From the NCBI GenBank assembly GCA_937967875.1, contig CALBTQ010000568.1, positions 1 through 26,144 of the forward strand: a stretch of DNA of 26,144 nt, read 5' to 3'. Under the pieces are notes generated by a model, which saw only the letters and a program-made list of their open reading frames with translations, was not told the DNA's origin and did not search any database. The stretch is from an uncultured Pseudomonadota bacterium (GTDB taxonomy: Bacteria; Lernaellota; Lernaellaia; Lernaellales; Lernaellaceae). This document shows, piece by piece, positions 1 to 7,699 of the stretch (its first letter is position 1; every line of letters begins with the position of its first letter). The position numbers were made by a program, and so were the translations under genes.

Positions 1-1147
1 CGGTGTGGCAAGGCTCTAGGCCGAGCCACGTGGACGTCCATGACGATTCGCCGTCTTCGCGCGTCAGCCAAACAAGCCCTTCTTCATCCCAATCGTAAAC
101 CAAAAAGTGCGGTCGCGATTGTTCGTCAATGGTAAAGCTGCGCAGCCAAGCGTTCTCATGAACGGTCGATCGTTTCCATTGACCGTCGGTATTGGTTGCA
201 TACATTATTTTGTAAATGGTTTCTTGCGGATCACTGTGGTCGTCAACAAACTCCACCTGATAGCCGACGTGCATCGCGCCGGCAGGATCAACCTTTGTAT
301 AAAGATCCCAAACCGAATCCGGGTCCAAACCATCTATCGCCTCGTTATCGATAATGTAGTCAATCGTCTCCCACGACCAATCGCCTTCGGTGTTGAAATA
401 ATGAATTACTTTTCCTTGTTGTTCTTCGTCGATGTCATCGTCGATGTCGTTAAAATCATAGGGCACATAATATGCGACATGCAGATAATCGTTGTCGTCG
501 ATAGCCATGCTGGGAGTAGTGCCATGTCCAAATAAGTTTAATTTCCAGACAGATCCGTTCCAATTGAGGTAATAAATCACGTCGCCATATCCTTCGACAA
601 AAAAGTGCGGAATATTTGTGGAATCGATCGCCATGGTAAAAACAGTGCGCATTTCGTCTTGCAGGATTGTCTCGAATTGCAGCTCACCGTCGCGGTCGTT
701 CCCGTACTCCAGAATATTATAATGTACCTCCTCACCATATCTCATTAAGGACAAATGTAAATGATCGTCACGATCGACGACCAGAGGTAATCTGCCTCCG
801 GTGTCAGTAAAGGGCAACGTTTCGATTCCCCATTTTTCTCCATTTTTCGCAGCCAATTGTAATCTTTGAACATCGTTTGCGTAATCGTCCTGACGATAAT
901 AAATAACTGGAATATTTATAGACGTTAGCACAATCGCGTTTTTGTACCCGGCTTCAACTCCGTCGTCCACCAGCTCCATGCGCCAGCCATCGGGGGGTGT
1001 GAGGTCGTCATCGTCGTCGTCAGACGAATCGTCATTGTCGTCGTCATCATGTGAACCATTATCATTGTTGTCGTCATCGTCATCGCCGCCACATGAAATA
1101 AACGTCAGAAAAAAAAGAAGAAGAATTAAAAAGATATATTTATTCAT
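1..1147 (-). CDS. Poly-Asp lipoprotein with beta-propeller-like repeats, C-terminus off the left edge
   Basis: An open frame of 382 codons starts at ATG 1147 and reaches the window edge without a stop, so the C-terminus is missing. I translated it by hand and found no stop codon. The N-terminus MNKYIFLILLLL is a hydrophobic signal peptide ending in FISC, a lipobox-like site, so the protein is probably a lipoprotein. After Cys-Gly-Gly comes a tract of about 30 residues dominated by Asp with some Asn and Ser. The mature part has repeated units of about 50 residues such as PSMAIDDNDYLHVAYY, with regularly spaced Trp and Tyr, which suggests a beta-propeller of the BNR or sialidase-like kind. Its function is unknown; a cell-surface role is inferred. 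AAAGG at 1157-1161 is the ribosome binding site. The gene is divergent from the large exported-protein gene at 1312. Confidence 0.85.
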   Translation of the reverse strand, partial: MNKYIFLILLLFFLTFISCGGDDDDDNNDNGSHDDDDNDDSSDDDDDDLTPPDGWRMELVDDGVEAGYKNAIVLTSINIPVIYYRQDDYANDVQRLQLAAKNGEKWGIETLPFTDTGGRLPLVVDRDDHLHLSLMRYGEEVHYNILEYGNDRDGELQFETILQDEMRTVFTMAIDSTNIPHFFVEGYGDVIYYLNWNGSVWKLNLFGHGTTPSMAIDDNDYLHVAYYVPYDFNDIDDDIDEEQQGKVIHYFNTEGDWSWETIDYIIDNEAIDGLDPDSVWDLYTKVDPAGAMHVGYQVEFVDDHSDPQETIYKIMYATNTDGQWKRSTVHENAWLRSFTIDEQSRPHFLVYDWDEEGLVWLTREDGESSWTSTWLGLEPCHT

Positions 1148-1181
1148 AAATTTCAGCCTTTCGAGTGTTTGTCAAATAGAA

Positions 1182-1210
1182 ATTTTGCATAATATTTTCA
1201 TTCATATCAA
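1182..1210 (-). promoter_or_regulatory. Candidate sigma70-type promoter for the leftward lipoprotein
   Basis: Read on the minus strand, TTGATA (plus 1205-1210) is followed after 17 bases by CAAAAT (plus 1182-1187). This lies about 35 bases before the ATG at 1147. The region is AT-rich, so chance matches are likely. Confidence 0.4.
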
Positions 1211-1218
1211 GGGGGGAC

Positions 1219-1232
1219 AAATGCCGGCATTT
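1219..1232. promoter_or_regulatory. 14-bp perfect palindrome between divergent genes
   Basis: AAATGCCGGCATTT is its own reverse complement. It sits between the two divergent candidate promoters, 9 bases outside the leftward -35 and 17 bases outside the rightward -35. This is a plausible operator position for a dimeric regulator. No regulator gene is nearby, so this rests on symmetry and position only. Confidence 0.35.
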
Positions 1233-1248
1233 TTAAAAAATTTTAATG

Positions 1249-1276
1249 TTGACATTCACGTATTATTAATAACAAT
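1249..1276 (+). promoter_or_regulatory. Candidate sigma70-type promoter for the large exported protein
   Basis: A perfect TTGACA at 1249-1254 is followed after 16 bases by AACAAT at 1271-1276. Downstream, GGAGG at 1301-1305 lies 6 bases before the ATG at 1312 and is a strong ribosome binding site. Confidence 0.45.
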
Positions 1277-1311
1277 GCCACAAATATTAATCTATAATTT
1301 GGAGGATTGAT

Positions 1312-1665
1312 ATGTTTAATAAAATGGTCATTTTATTTGTGGCTATTTGTTTATTTCTTCCAACAATGGCTGATGCGGATGAACCGTTATGGTATTTTAA
1401 CATATTGAGAGAAACCAAAGTGGAGGTTGTCTTCGATGCAAGTACACTGCCTTCGGTCCCATTATTGAATCCATTAGTATGGGTGTTTGTCTATTTTTAC
1501 AATCCGGACACAAGCGAATGGATGAGGGTTTCACATGGTTTCGATTTAAATACTGATTTAACTGCATCTTTTATATTCACAGCGCTCGACCAAAATTACT
1601 ATACTAATTTAGAAGATTTGATCGCAAATGCCGATGATGTAAAATCAGAGAGGAGAGATTTCTGA
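1312..1665 (+). CDS. N-terminal fragment of a large exported protein, ending at an in-frame TGA
   Basis: The ATG at 1312 follows a good GGAGG site. The protein begins MFNKMVILFVAICLFLPTMA, a signal peptide probably cleaved near Ala-Asp-Ala. The remaining residues are not recognised. The frame stops at TGA 1663-1665, but the same frame continues without another stop to 4809. The residues after the stop (ERVGEQFQVYPGYDEIV) join smoothly to the next entry. The downstream part has no signal peptide and no good start of its own. The simplest reading is one gene of about 1165 codons broken by a single base change, for example TGG (Trp) to TGA. A sequencing error is equally possible. The DNA is AT-rich with many AAA, TTA and AAT codons, unlike most of the window. 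Confidence 0.7.
   Translation: MFNKMVILFVAICLFLPTMADADEPLWYFNILRETKVEVVFDASTLPSVPLLNPLVWVFVYFYNPDTSEWMRVSHGFDLNTDLTASFIFTALDQNYYTNLEDLIANADDVKSERRDF
1663..1665 (+). other. In-frame TGA interrupting the large exported-protein gene
   Basis: Frames before and after this codon are identical, so one substitution is enough to explain the break. TGA is used as a normal stop elsewhere in the window, for example at 6708-6710, so a genome-wide TGA-to-Trp code is not supported. Confidence 0.75.
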
Positions 1666-1713
1666 GAAAGGGTAGGCGAACAATTTCAAGTTTACCCAGG
1701 ATACGATGAAATA

Positions 1714-4700
1714 GTGACAGAGTTTCTATATCTTTGGGGCAAATACTCTCCAGAATCATCAAAAGGGGAATGGAGCCGTCACGACTGGCACAGGTCAGGC
1801 CTCATCACCTCGCCGGACTTTATGTACACAATATTTCGATTTCTACCTCAAATGGAAACGGAAAAAAGCTCGGATTATTTCGATAAAATAAAAATTGAAA
1901 TTCATGCCGACGATACAAGCCGAATTCCTGAAGTGAAAATAAAGAGAATTAACATAATTTATAATGAGGGGAAAATACTTTCTTTAATTGCAAATCCACT
2001 TCTTGTGGTAAAGCCAAACGAGACAATTTATTTGTCTGATGCGATTTATTCCACAAGAGTAAATTATATCAATACATGTCGCACATCCGGCGCTGATTAC
2101 GTTCTTGATCTTGCACACCCGCCATATAATGAAAACGATTTAATTCCACATGGTCCCTATTGTAAAGGCGTATCATGCTACAATTCCATTTTAGATTTGA
2201 TCGCCGATGACTTATTCCAAATGTGGGATGATAAATATGGATCAAAGTGGCTAAAAGATCCGGAAAGTGGTTATTATTTTCCGACACCTCCTGCTTGGTG
2301 TAGCGAATATGCCACATATATTTTAAACAATGCCACAAATTTTAAAAATTCAGAAAACGGATACTTAAAAGACCGATGGTTGATGCTGCTTGATGAAAAC
2401 GACAATCTTACTGTTGATAAAATGGCTTCATTCTTTAGAGATAATAATCTCTTTATCAATCCTGACCAGACTTCAATCGTTGGCCGGAACTGGAAGTGGG
2501 ACGACTTATTCGACAATGTCAGGCCGGGCTATTACTGCGGTCAGGTACATGATCCAGTTAGTGAAGGAGAAGAAAAGGGCTCACATAGTACACTCTTCTT
2601 ACGCTGGGCGGATTGTAGACCGATAGATCCTCCTATATTTGCTCCAAATGGCGATTTAATTAAAGTTCAATGCAGTCCTAAAAATACAAATCCGAATGAA
2701 GATTTTATAGTGGAGGTTCTTGATTCGGAGGGAAATGGAACCGGAAAAGAAATTAATTTGGGTTGCCAGGCATTGTATTATGCGGCTGGCGGCAACCAGA
2801 ATGGAGGACGAGTCCATATTGATCTTTTCAATTTATTCAATTTAACGGATTATCCGGAATATTGTGAAACGCAGTTTAATTATGAAGTTGATGGCGATTA
2901 CCCGGACAAAGATATGTTCTGGTATTCAAGCTATGCAGGCATGAAAGATCCAAATTTTGTCGATAATGGCTTTGGTATTACTGAGCCTGTCTCTTGGACC
3001 ATAATCGCAAATCATTATAATTATAACTATCAACTCCCCATCTCTCAGATTGATCCCAGCGGCCATGTTTTCATTGCGGGCATCCAAGGAAACAATGACC
3101 TTCTCCATTTCATTCAATACGGCATCTGGAAAGACATTCGCTGGGAAACGAGCTTCAATTTAGGAACAAGCACCGTTCCTTACTCGGGTGTACTGAGATT
3201 CAATAAACAGCAGATGGCCATCGATTACTATGGGAACCTATTCATGGTCGCCAACACCGAGAATGGGGGGACGCTGATTAAATACAACCGTGACGGCGAA
3301 TTGGAATGGTCGAAAAATTTAGAAAAAACTCTGGGCGTACAATTCGCCCCCCTGGCATTGGCGGTGAATTCTTACGGCGATTCATTAATCAGCGGCGACG
3401 CCATCGGGAATAAAGGAACGAACAATATCCTGCTTGTTTCCATCAATCCCGACGGACAGCCAAATTGGATGACGACAGGCGCGGATTCCGATCAGCAAAG
3501 TTACGCCTCCGCCATCATTGTGAATACCGACGATGACATCTATCAAAGCGGCGTCGTCAGCGACAGCGGCGGCAAAAAATTTATGGTGAGTAAATACAAC
3601 ATCGACGGCGAATTGGAATGGCAAAATCTGTTCGGCCATCCGGAGATGAACTCCGCCTCAAATCCTCAGATGATCGCCAACGGAAAAGGCGAAACGTTCC
3701 TGGCCGGCTTCGTCTCCAAATCTCTCAAGGAGAAGGACAAAAAGGGCTTGGCGGTAATCAAGTACGAACCGAACGGCGCAACCTCCTGGTACCGCTTCTA
3801 TTATCCGGACCAGGCTGAAATCAGCCACGATTGGCCGGTCGCCGTCGGATTGGATTTCGCAGACAACATTTTCATCATGGCCACCATTAGCCGCACCGAA
3901 GAATTGACAGGATATCTGTTGCTAAAATATAATTCTGATGGCGAACTTGTCTGGTCAAAAATTTACGACCACAACCCAAGGATGTATGATCAAGCGACCG
4001 CTATGGCGGTTACCGGCGCCGGATATGCGTATCTAACAGGCGTTACCGAACATGAAATTGACGGCAACAACGATATGGTCACCATCAAATACGACCCGGA
4101 AGGAAATTTGGTTTGGTCGAAGGTGTTTGACGGCGGCGGCACTTCCGGTGAGGGCGACATGCCCGGAACGATCGATGTCGACTTTGGCGGCAATATCGTG
4201 GTTACCGGCATAATCGAAAACGACGAAGGGTATCATTGGATTATTCATCGTTACAATAATGATCACTGGTGGCGGGAAAACGGATGCTCCGGCTGCTTGA
4301 TCGACAACAACTGTTTTGCCACAGGCGAACTCAACCCCAACAACCCCTGCCAATACTGCGATTCTTATCTTGATTCGTGGCGCTGGACTGTGGTCGGCGA
4401 CGGCATTTCCTGTGACGATGGATCTTACTGCAACGGCGATGATTATTGCTACGAAGGCGCCTGCGTCCATGAAGGTGATCCTTGCGGAGACAACGGCGTC
4501 TTCTGCGACGGCGAGGAAAGCTGCGACGAGGAAAACGATGAATGTGCATCCTCCGGCAATCCCTGCCCGAACAACGGATTGTTCTGCGATGGCGAAGAAT
4601 TCTGTGATGAAGAAGCCCAATCCTGCGACACGACCGGCTTCCCCTGCGCGGAAGACGAGGAATGCCTCGAAGACACCGACGAATGCGAACCGTTGACCGA

Positions 4701-4809
4701 CGACGACTCCGTCGACGACGACACGACCGGCGACGACGATGACGACGATTGCGGCGGCTGCGGCAACAACGAAAGCGACTGGATCAAACGTATCCTCGAT
4801 CGCCCGTAA
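1714..4809 (+). CDS. Main part of a large exported protein: unknown N-domain, beta-propeller repeats, Cys-rich repeats, Asp-rich tail
   Basis: The nominal start is GTG 1714, with no visible ribosome binding site. The frame is open back to the TGA at 1663, so this is probably the body of the gene that starts at 1312. Order of parts from GTG 1714: residues 1 to about 440 are an unrecognised AT-rich module. It contains WCSEYATYIL around Cys196 and a later GSHSTLFLRWA with His291, a spacing that recalls papain-like NlpC/CHAP folds (weak). Residues about 445-855 hold repeats of the form IKYNRDGELEWSK, typical of SBBP-type beta-propellers. Residues about 860-995 are Cys-rich, with repeats like CNGDDYCYEGACVHEGDPC and CDGEESCDEENDEC. 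The tail is Asp-rich with CGGCG and ends WIKRILDRP. No membrane anchor follows the tail, so this is not a MYXO-CTERM end. The protein is probably exported or on the surface; function unknown. Confidence 0.75.
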   Translation: MTEFLYLWGKYSPESSKGEWSRHDWHRSGLITSPDFMYTIFRFLPQMETEKSSDYFDKIKIEIHADDTSRIPEVKIKRINIIYNEGKILSLIANPLLVVKPNETIYLSDAIYSTRVNYINTCRTSGADYVLDLAHPPYNENDLIPHGPYCKGVSCYNSILDLIADDLFQMWDDKYGSKWLKDPESGYYFPTPPAWCSEYATYILNNATNFKNSENGYLKDRWLMLLDENDNLTVDKMASFFRDNNLFINPDQTSIVGRNWKWDDLFDNVRPGYYCGQVHDPVSEGEEKGSHSTLFLRWADCRPIDPPIFAPNGDLIKVQCSPKNTNPNEDFIVEVLDSEGNGTGKEINLGCQALYYAAGGNQNGGRVHIDLFNLFNLTDYPEYCETQFNYEVDGDYPDKDMFWYSSYAGMKDPNFVDNGFGITEPVSWTIIANHYNYNYQLPISQIDPSGHVFIAGIQGNNDLLHFIQYGIWKDIRWETSFNLGTSTVPYSGVLRFNKQQMAIDYYGNLFMVANTENGGTLIKYNRDGELEWSKNLEKTLGVQFAPLALAVNSYGDSLISGDAIGNKGTNNILLVSINPDGQPNWMTTGADSDQQSYASAIIVNTDDDIYQSGVVSDSGGKKFMVSKYNIDGELEWQNLFGHPEMNSASNPQMIANGKGETFLAGFVSKSLKEKDKKGLAVIKYEPNGATSWYRFYYPDQAEISHDWPVAVGLDFADNIFIMATISRTEELTGYLLLKYNSDGELVWSKIYDHNPRMYDQATAMAVTGAGYAYLTGVTEHEIDGNNDMVTIKYDPEGNLVWSKVFDGGGTSGEGDMPGTIDVDFGGNIVVTGIIENDEGYHWIIHRYNNDHWWRENGCSGCLIDNNCFATGELNPNNPCQYCDSYLDSWRWTVVGDGISCDDGSYCNGDDYCYEGACVHEGDPCGDNGVFCDGEESCDEENDECASSGNPCPNNGLFCDGEEFCDEEAQSCDTTGFPCAEDEECLEDTDECEPLTDDDSVDDDTTGDDDDDDCGGCGNNESDWIKRILDRP

Positions 4810-4908
4810 ATCGGTCAACGACAAGGCCGGCCATAACTGCATGACCAGTCTTTTTCTATTAAGACACAGACTTTAGGCTCGTTCAGGACCATAGCGCGAT
4901 CCCCGGGC

Positions 4909-4938
4909 TTGTTCCCGGCGCGCGGGGGCGGCTATCAT
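4909..4938 (+). promoter_or_regulatory. Candidate promoter for the exoribonuclease operon
   Basis: TTGTTC at 4909-4914 and TATCAT at 4933-4938 are 18 bases apart. The -10 matches the sigma70 consensus at five of six bases and the -35 at only three. The start codon lies 26 bases downstream. Confidence 0.4.
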
Positions 4939-4964
4939 GGGGCCCCTCACGGAAAGGATGCGGC

Positions 4965-6005
4965 ATGGAGCATATTTGGCTCGAGCAGATCGCCGACGGT
5001 CAGTTGGTCGACGGCGTCTATTATTTGCGCAGCAAGTCGCGCGGGACGACCCGGGCGGGCAAACCGTACCTCAACCTGACGCTGGTGGATCGCACGGGCG
5101 ACATCGAAGCGCGGGTGTGGGACAACGCCGAGCAGTTCGACGCCGCGGCGGGTTCGGGGTCGTTCGTGCTGATTCAGGCGCGCGGCAATTTGTACAACAA
5201 CCAGATGCAACTGGTGGTCAGCTACCTGGAGCCGGCGCCGGAAAGCGAGGTCGACGCCGCGCTGTTTCTGCCGGTGTGTCCGCGCGAGATCGAGCCCTAT
5301 TGGCAAACGGTCCGCGCGCTGGTCGAGTCGCTCGACGACGAGCCGCTGCGCGCGCTGGCGCTGGCGCTGCTGGATGACGAGGAACTCGGTCCCCGCTTCA
5401 AGACCGCGCCGGCGGCGATGAACATCCACCAGGCCTATCTCGGCGGGCTGCTGGAGCACACGTGCTCGATGATGCTGCTGGCCGACAGAATCTGCGCGCA
5501 TTACCCGGCGCTGGACCGCAACCTGCTGCTGGCCGGCACGCTGTTTCACGACCTGGGCAAGGTGCGCGAACTGGCCTACACGCTCTCGCTGGAGTACACC
5601 GACGAAGGGCGGCTGGTCGGGCATCACGTCTTCGGCATCCAGTACCTGGGGCGGCTGGCCGCGCGGGTCGAAAGCCTGAGCGCCGAACGCATCATGCAGA
5701 TCGAGCATATGATTCTGTCGCATCACGGCCGACCGGAATGGGGCTCTTCGAAAATTCCGATGTTCGCCGAAGCCGCGGTGCTGCATTACCTGGACAACCT
5801 GGACGCCAAGGTCTTCGCCTTCCTGGAAACCGAAACCAAGATCGTCGCGGGGCAGTGGTCCGAGCGCGTCTGGCACTTGGAAACGCACATCTACAAACCC
5901 GCGCGCACACAGGAGGGTTATCGCTTCGCCCTGCCCGGCGCGCCGGCCGCGACGAAAAAAGCGGTGAAAGCCGACGGCGACGAATTGCCTCTCTTCGGTA
6001 AATAA
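4965..6005 (+). CDS. YhaM-like 3'-5' exoribonuclease (OB-fold plus HD domain)
   Basis: The 346-residue protein has an N-terminal OB-fold (about residues 10-95, with GKPYLNLTLVDRTGDIEARVW) and a C-terminal HD metal-dependent phosphohydrolase domain. The HD metal ligands are visible: His165 in GLLEHT, His195-Asp196 in LFHDLGK, His220, His253-His254 in LSHHG, and Asp277/280 in LDNLD. This order and length match the YhaM family, 3'-5' exonucleases that degrade RNA (and sometimes DNA) in the cytoplasm. The start ATG follows a GGAAAGGA site at about 4950. The final LPLFGK is unremarkable. The TAA at 6003-6005 is followed directly by the ATG of the next gene, so the two are probably translationally coupled. 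An HD-domain nuclease of other specificity cannot be excluded. Confidence 0.88.
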   Translation: MEHIWLEQIADGQLVDGVYYLRSKSRGTTRAGKPYLNLTLVDRTGDIEARVWDNAEQFDAAAGSGSFVLIQARGNLYNNQMQLVVSYLEPAPESEVDAALFLPVCPREIEPYWQTVRALVESLDDEPLRALALALLDDEELGPRFKTAPAAMNIHQAYLGGLLEHTCSMMLLADRICAHYPALDRNLLLAGTLFHDLGKVRELAYTLSLEYTDEGRLVGHHVFGIQYLGRLAARVESLSAERIMQIEHMILSHHGRPEWGSSKIPMFAEAAVLHYLDNLDAKVFAFLETETKIVAGQWSERVWHLETHIYKPARTQEGYRFALPGAPAATKKAVKADGDELPLFGK

Positions 6006-6710
6006 ATGCGCCCGATTATCTTCGACGTCGACCGCACGCTGCTGGACGGCATGAGCGGCTACCTGTTCGCCTCGTGGATGATCCGCGAGCGCGCGATGCC
6101 CTGGGCGGGCATGGTCCGCTCGTTTCGCGCGATGGCGTTGTATCGCCTGGGGTTGCGCGGCGAAATCGCGATCGTCGAGGCGGGCGTCACCTGCTACGCG
6201 GGGTTGAGCCCGCGGCGAGTGGACGAACTGGCCGAGCGCGCCGTGCGCGAAACGATGGCCCCGCGTTTCTACCGCGAGGCGCTGGCGCAACTCGACGAAC
6301 ACCGCGCGGCGGGCGACACGGTGCTGCTGGCCACGGGCTCCAACGAGTTTCTCGCGCGGGCGCTGGCGCGGATCGTCGGGGCGCACGACGGCATCGGCAC
6401 CTCGTCGCTGCACGACAACGGCCGGCTGCTGCCGGTGATGGCCCAACCGCCGTGCATGGCCGAGGGCAAGCGCGACCTCGTGCTCGAATGGCTGTCCCAG
6501 CGCGGTTTTACGCCGAGCGACGCTTTGGTGTATACCGATAACGGAATCGACATTCCCCTGATCGAAGCGATCGGCGAGGCGGTGGCGATCAACCCCGACG
6601 CGACGCTGGCGGCCTACGCGGCGGCGCACGACATCGAGGTTCGTCACTGGCATACCCCGGCCGATCCGCAGTACCGGCGCACCGGCACCAGTTGGCCGTT
6701 GAAAGAGTGA
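6006..6710 (+). CDS. HAD-superfamily phosphatase (HAD-IB, SerB-like)
   Basis: The 234-residue protein has all four HAD motifs. Motif I is DVDRT with nucleophile Asp7 and acid/base Asp9. Motif II is LLATGSNEF (Thr110 or Ser112). Motif III is Lys155 in MAEGKRD. Motif IV is TDNGIDIPLIE with Asp178 and Asp182. The spacing, with a helical cap between motifs I and II, fits subclass IB, which includes phosphoserine phosphatase and other small-molecule phosphatases. The substrate cannot be read from sequence. The gene begins immediately after the stop of the YhaM-like gene and ends one base before the radical SAM gene, so it is the middle gene of an operon. Motif I has Val and Arg around the second Asp (DVDRT), a common variant. 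Confidence 0.85.
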   Translation: MRPIIFDVDRTLLDGMSGYLFASWMIRERAMPWAGMVRSFRAMALYRLGLRGEIAIVEAGVTCYAGLSPRRVDELAERAVRETMAPRFYREALAQLDEHRAAGDTVLLATGSNEFLARALARIVGAHDGIGTSSLHDNGRLLPVMAQPPCMAEGKRDLVLEWLSQRGFTPSDALVYTDNGIDIPLIEAIGEAVAINPDATLAAYAAAHDIEVRHWHTPADPQYRRTGTSWPLKE

Positions 6711-6711
6711 G

Positions 6712-7599
6712 ATGCTGCAGTACGATCATCCGGTGTATCGTCCGCCCTCCGAGGCCGACAGCCTGATCATCCAGGCGGTCATCGGCTGTCCGCACAACCG
6801 CTGCGGTTTTTGCGACATGTACAAGGCGAAGAAATTCCGCGCCCGGCCGCAGGCGGAGATTCTGGACGATATCGAGCGCGCGCGGCTGCTGTACGGTCCG
6901 CAGATCCCCACGATCTTCCTCGCCGACGGCAACGCCATCGTGCTGCCCACCGAGCGCCTGGCGGAGATCTGTCAGAAGGCGCACGAGCTGTTTCCGGCGC
7001 TGCGGCGCATCACCGTTTACGGATCGGCGAAGTTCGTCGCGCGTAAAACGCCCGAGGAGCTGACGCTGCTGCGCGCCGCCGGCCTCACGCGACTGCACAT
7101 GGGGCTGGAATCGGGCGACGACGTCACGCTAAAAAAAATCGAAAAGGGCGCCGACGCGCAGACGATCGTCCGCGCCGGGCGGCTGGTGATGGACGCGGAA
7201 ATCGAACTGTCGCTGTACGTGATGATCGGCGTTGCGGGCGTCGAGCGCACGCACGAGCACGCGACGGCCAGCGCGGCGGTGATCAACGCGGTGCGGCCGA
7301 CCTTCGTGCGGCTGCGTACGTTCATCCCCCGGCGCAACACGCCGCTGCTGCGCGAGTGGCGCGAGGGACGCCTGACGCTGCCCGATCCGTATCAGGCGCT
7401 GCGGGAGACGCGCGAGCTGATCGCGGGCATCGACGCGTCCACGCTGCTGCAGAGCGATCACCTGAGCAACTTCCTGGACGTTTCCGGCGGCCTGCCCGAG
7501 CAGAAGGGCGCGCTGCTGATGCAGATCGACGAGGCGCTGACCTGGCCGCGCGACCGCTTCCGGCCCGATTCGGCGGCGCTGATCGAAATCGGACTGTAG
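6712..7599 (+). CDS. Radical SAM protein with a CX4CX2C cluster motif
   Basis: The 295-residue protein has the cluster-binding motif GCPHNRCGFCDMYK near the N-terminus: Cys26, Cys31 and Cys34, spacing CX4CX2C. The usual radical SAM spacing is CX3CX2C. The GC-NxC-FCDMYK form is known in a group of COG1032-related proteins. Later motifs fit the partial TIM barrel: IFLADGNAI after strand 2, and TRLHMGLESGDD, a typical glycine-rich SAM-binding strand. There is no B12-binding domain and no obvious second Fe-S cluster. It probably cleaves S-adenosylmethionine in the cytoplasm, but the substrate is unknown. ATG 6712 lies one base after the previous stop, and it is the last gene of the operon. No clear terminator follows. 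Confidence 0.85.
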   Translation: MLQYDHPVYRPPSEADSLIIQAVIGCPHNRCGFCDMYKAKKFRARPQAEILDDIERARLLYGPQIPTIFLADGNAIVLPTERLAEICQKAHELFPALRRITVYGSAKFVARKTPEELTLLRAAGLTRLHMGLESGDDVTLKKIEKGADAQTIVRAGRLVMDAEIELSLYVMIGVAGVERTHEHATASAAVINAVRPTFVRLRTFIPRRNTPLLREWREGRLTLPDPYQALRETRELIAGIDASTLLQSDHLSNFLDVSGGLPEQKGALLMQIDEALTWPRDRFRPDSAALIEIGL

Positions 7600-7611
7600 G
7601 ATTTTTCTCGG

Positions 7612-7640
7612 TGTACAACCTGGAATAGTTCCCTTACACT
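7612..7640 (+). promoter_or_regulatory. Candidate promoter for the TonB-receptor operon
   Basis: TGTACA at 7612-7617 is followed after 17 bases by TACACT at 7635-7640; each matches its sigma70 consensus at four of six bases. AAGGATC at about 7687-7693 is the ribosome binding site. I see no recognisable Fur box. Confidence 0.35.
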
Positions 7641-7699
7641 AACCCGCCAATGGCCATGCGGATTATGTTGTTAATCGCAAATCATTAAGGATCTTTGCC

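Noticed and set aside
942..1310. Plus-strand frame rich in Ser over the start of the leftward lipoprotein
   Set aside because: It is the complement of the Asp tract and runs over the promoter region without a ribosome binding site.
1663..1692. Selenocysteine recoding of the TGA, because GGGTAGG and TTTACCC can form a stem just downstream
   Set aside because: The apical loop lies only about 11 bases after the TGA, closer than in known bacterial SECIS elements, and two of the seven pairs are G-U. The flanking residues do not resemble a redox site, and Trp or another residue fits the context.
4699..4809. MYXO-CTERM-like sorting signal at the end of the large exported protein
   Set aside because: A CGGCG motif follows the Asp run, but no hydrophobic segment with a basic tail comes after it; the protein ends WIKRILDRP.
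4947..6653. A 568-codon minus-strand frame opposite the YhaM-like and HAD genes
   Set aside because: Same shadow effect; the plus-strand proteins carry complete catalytic motifs. The minus-strand frames at 13077-14339 and 15724-16980 are rejected for the same reason.
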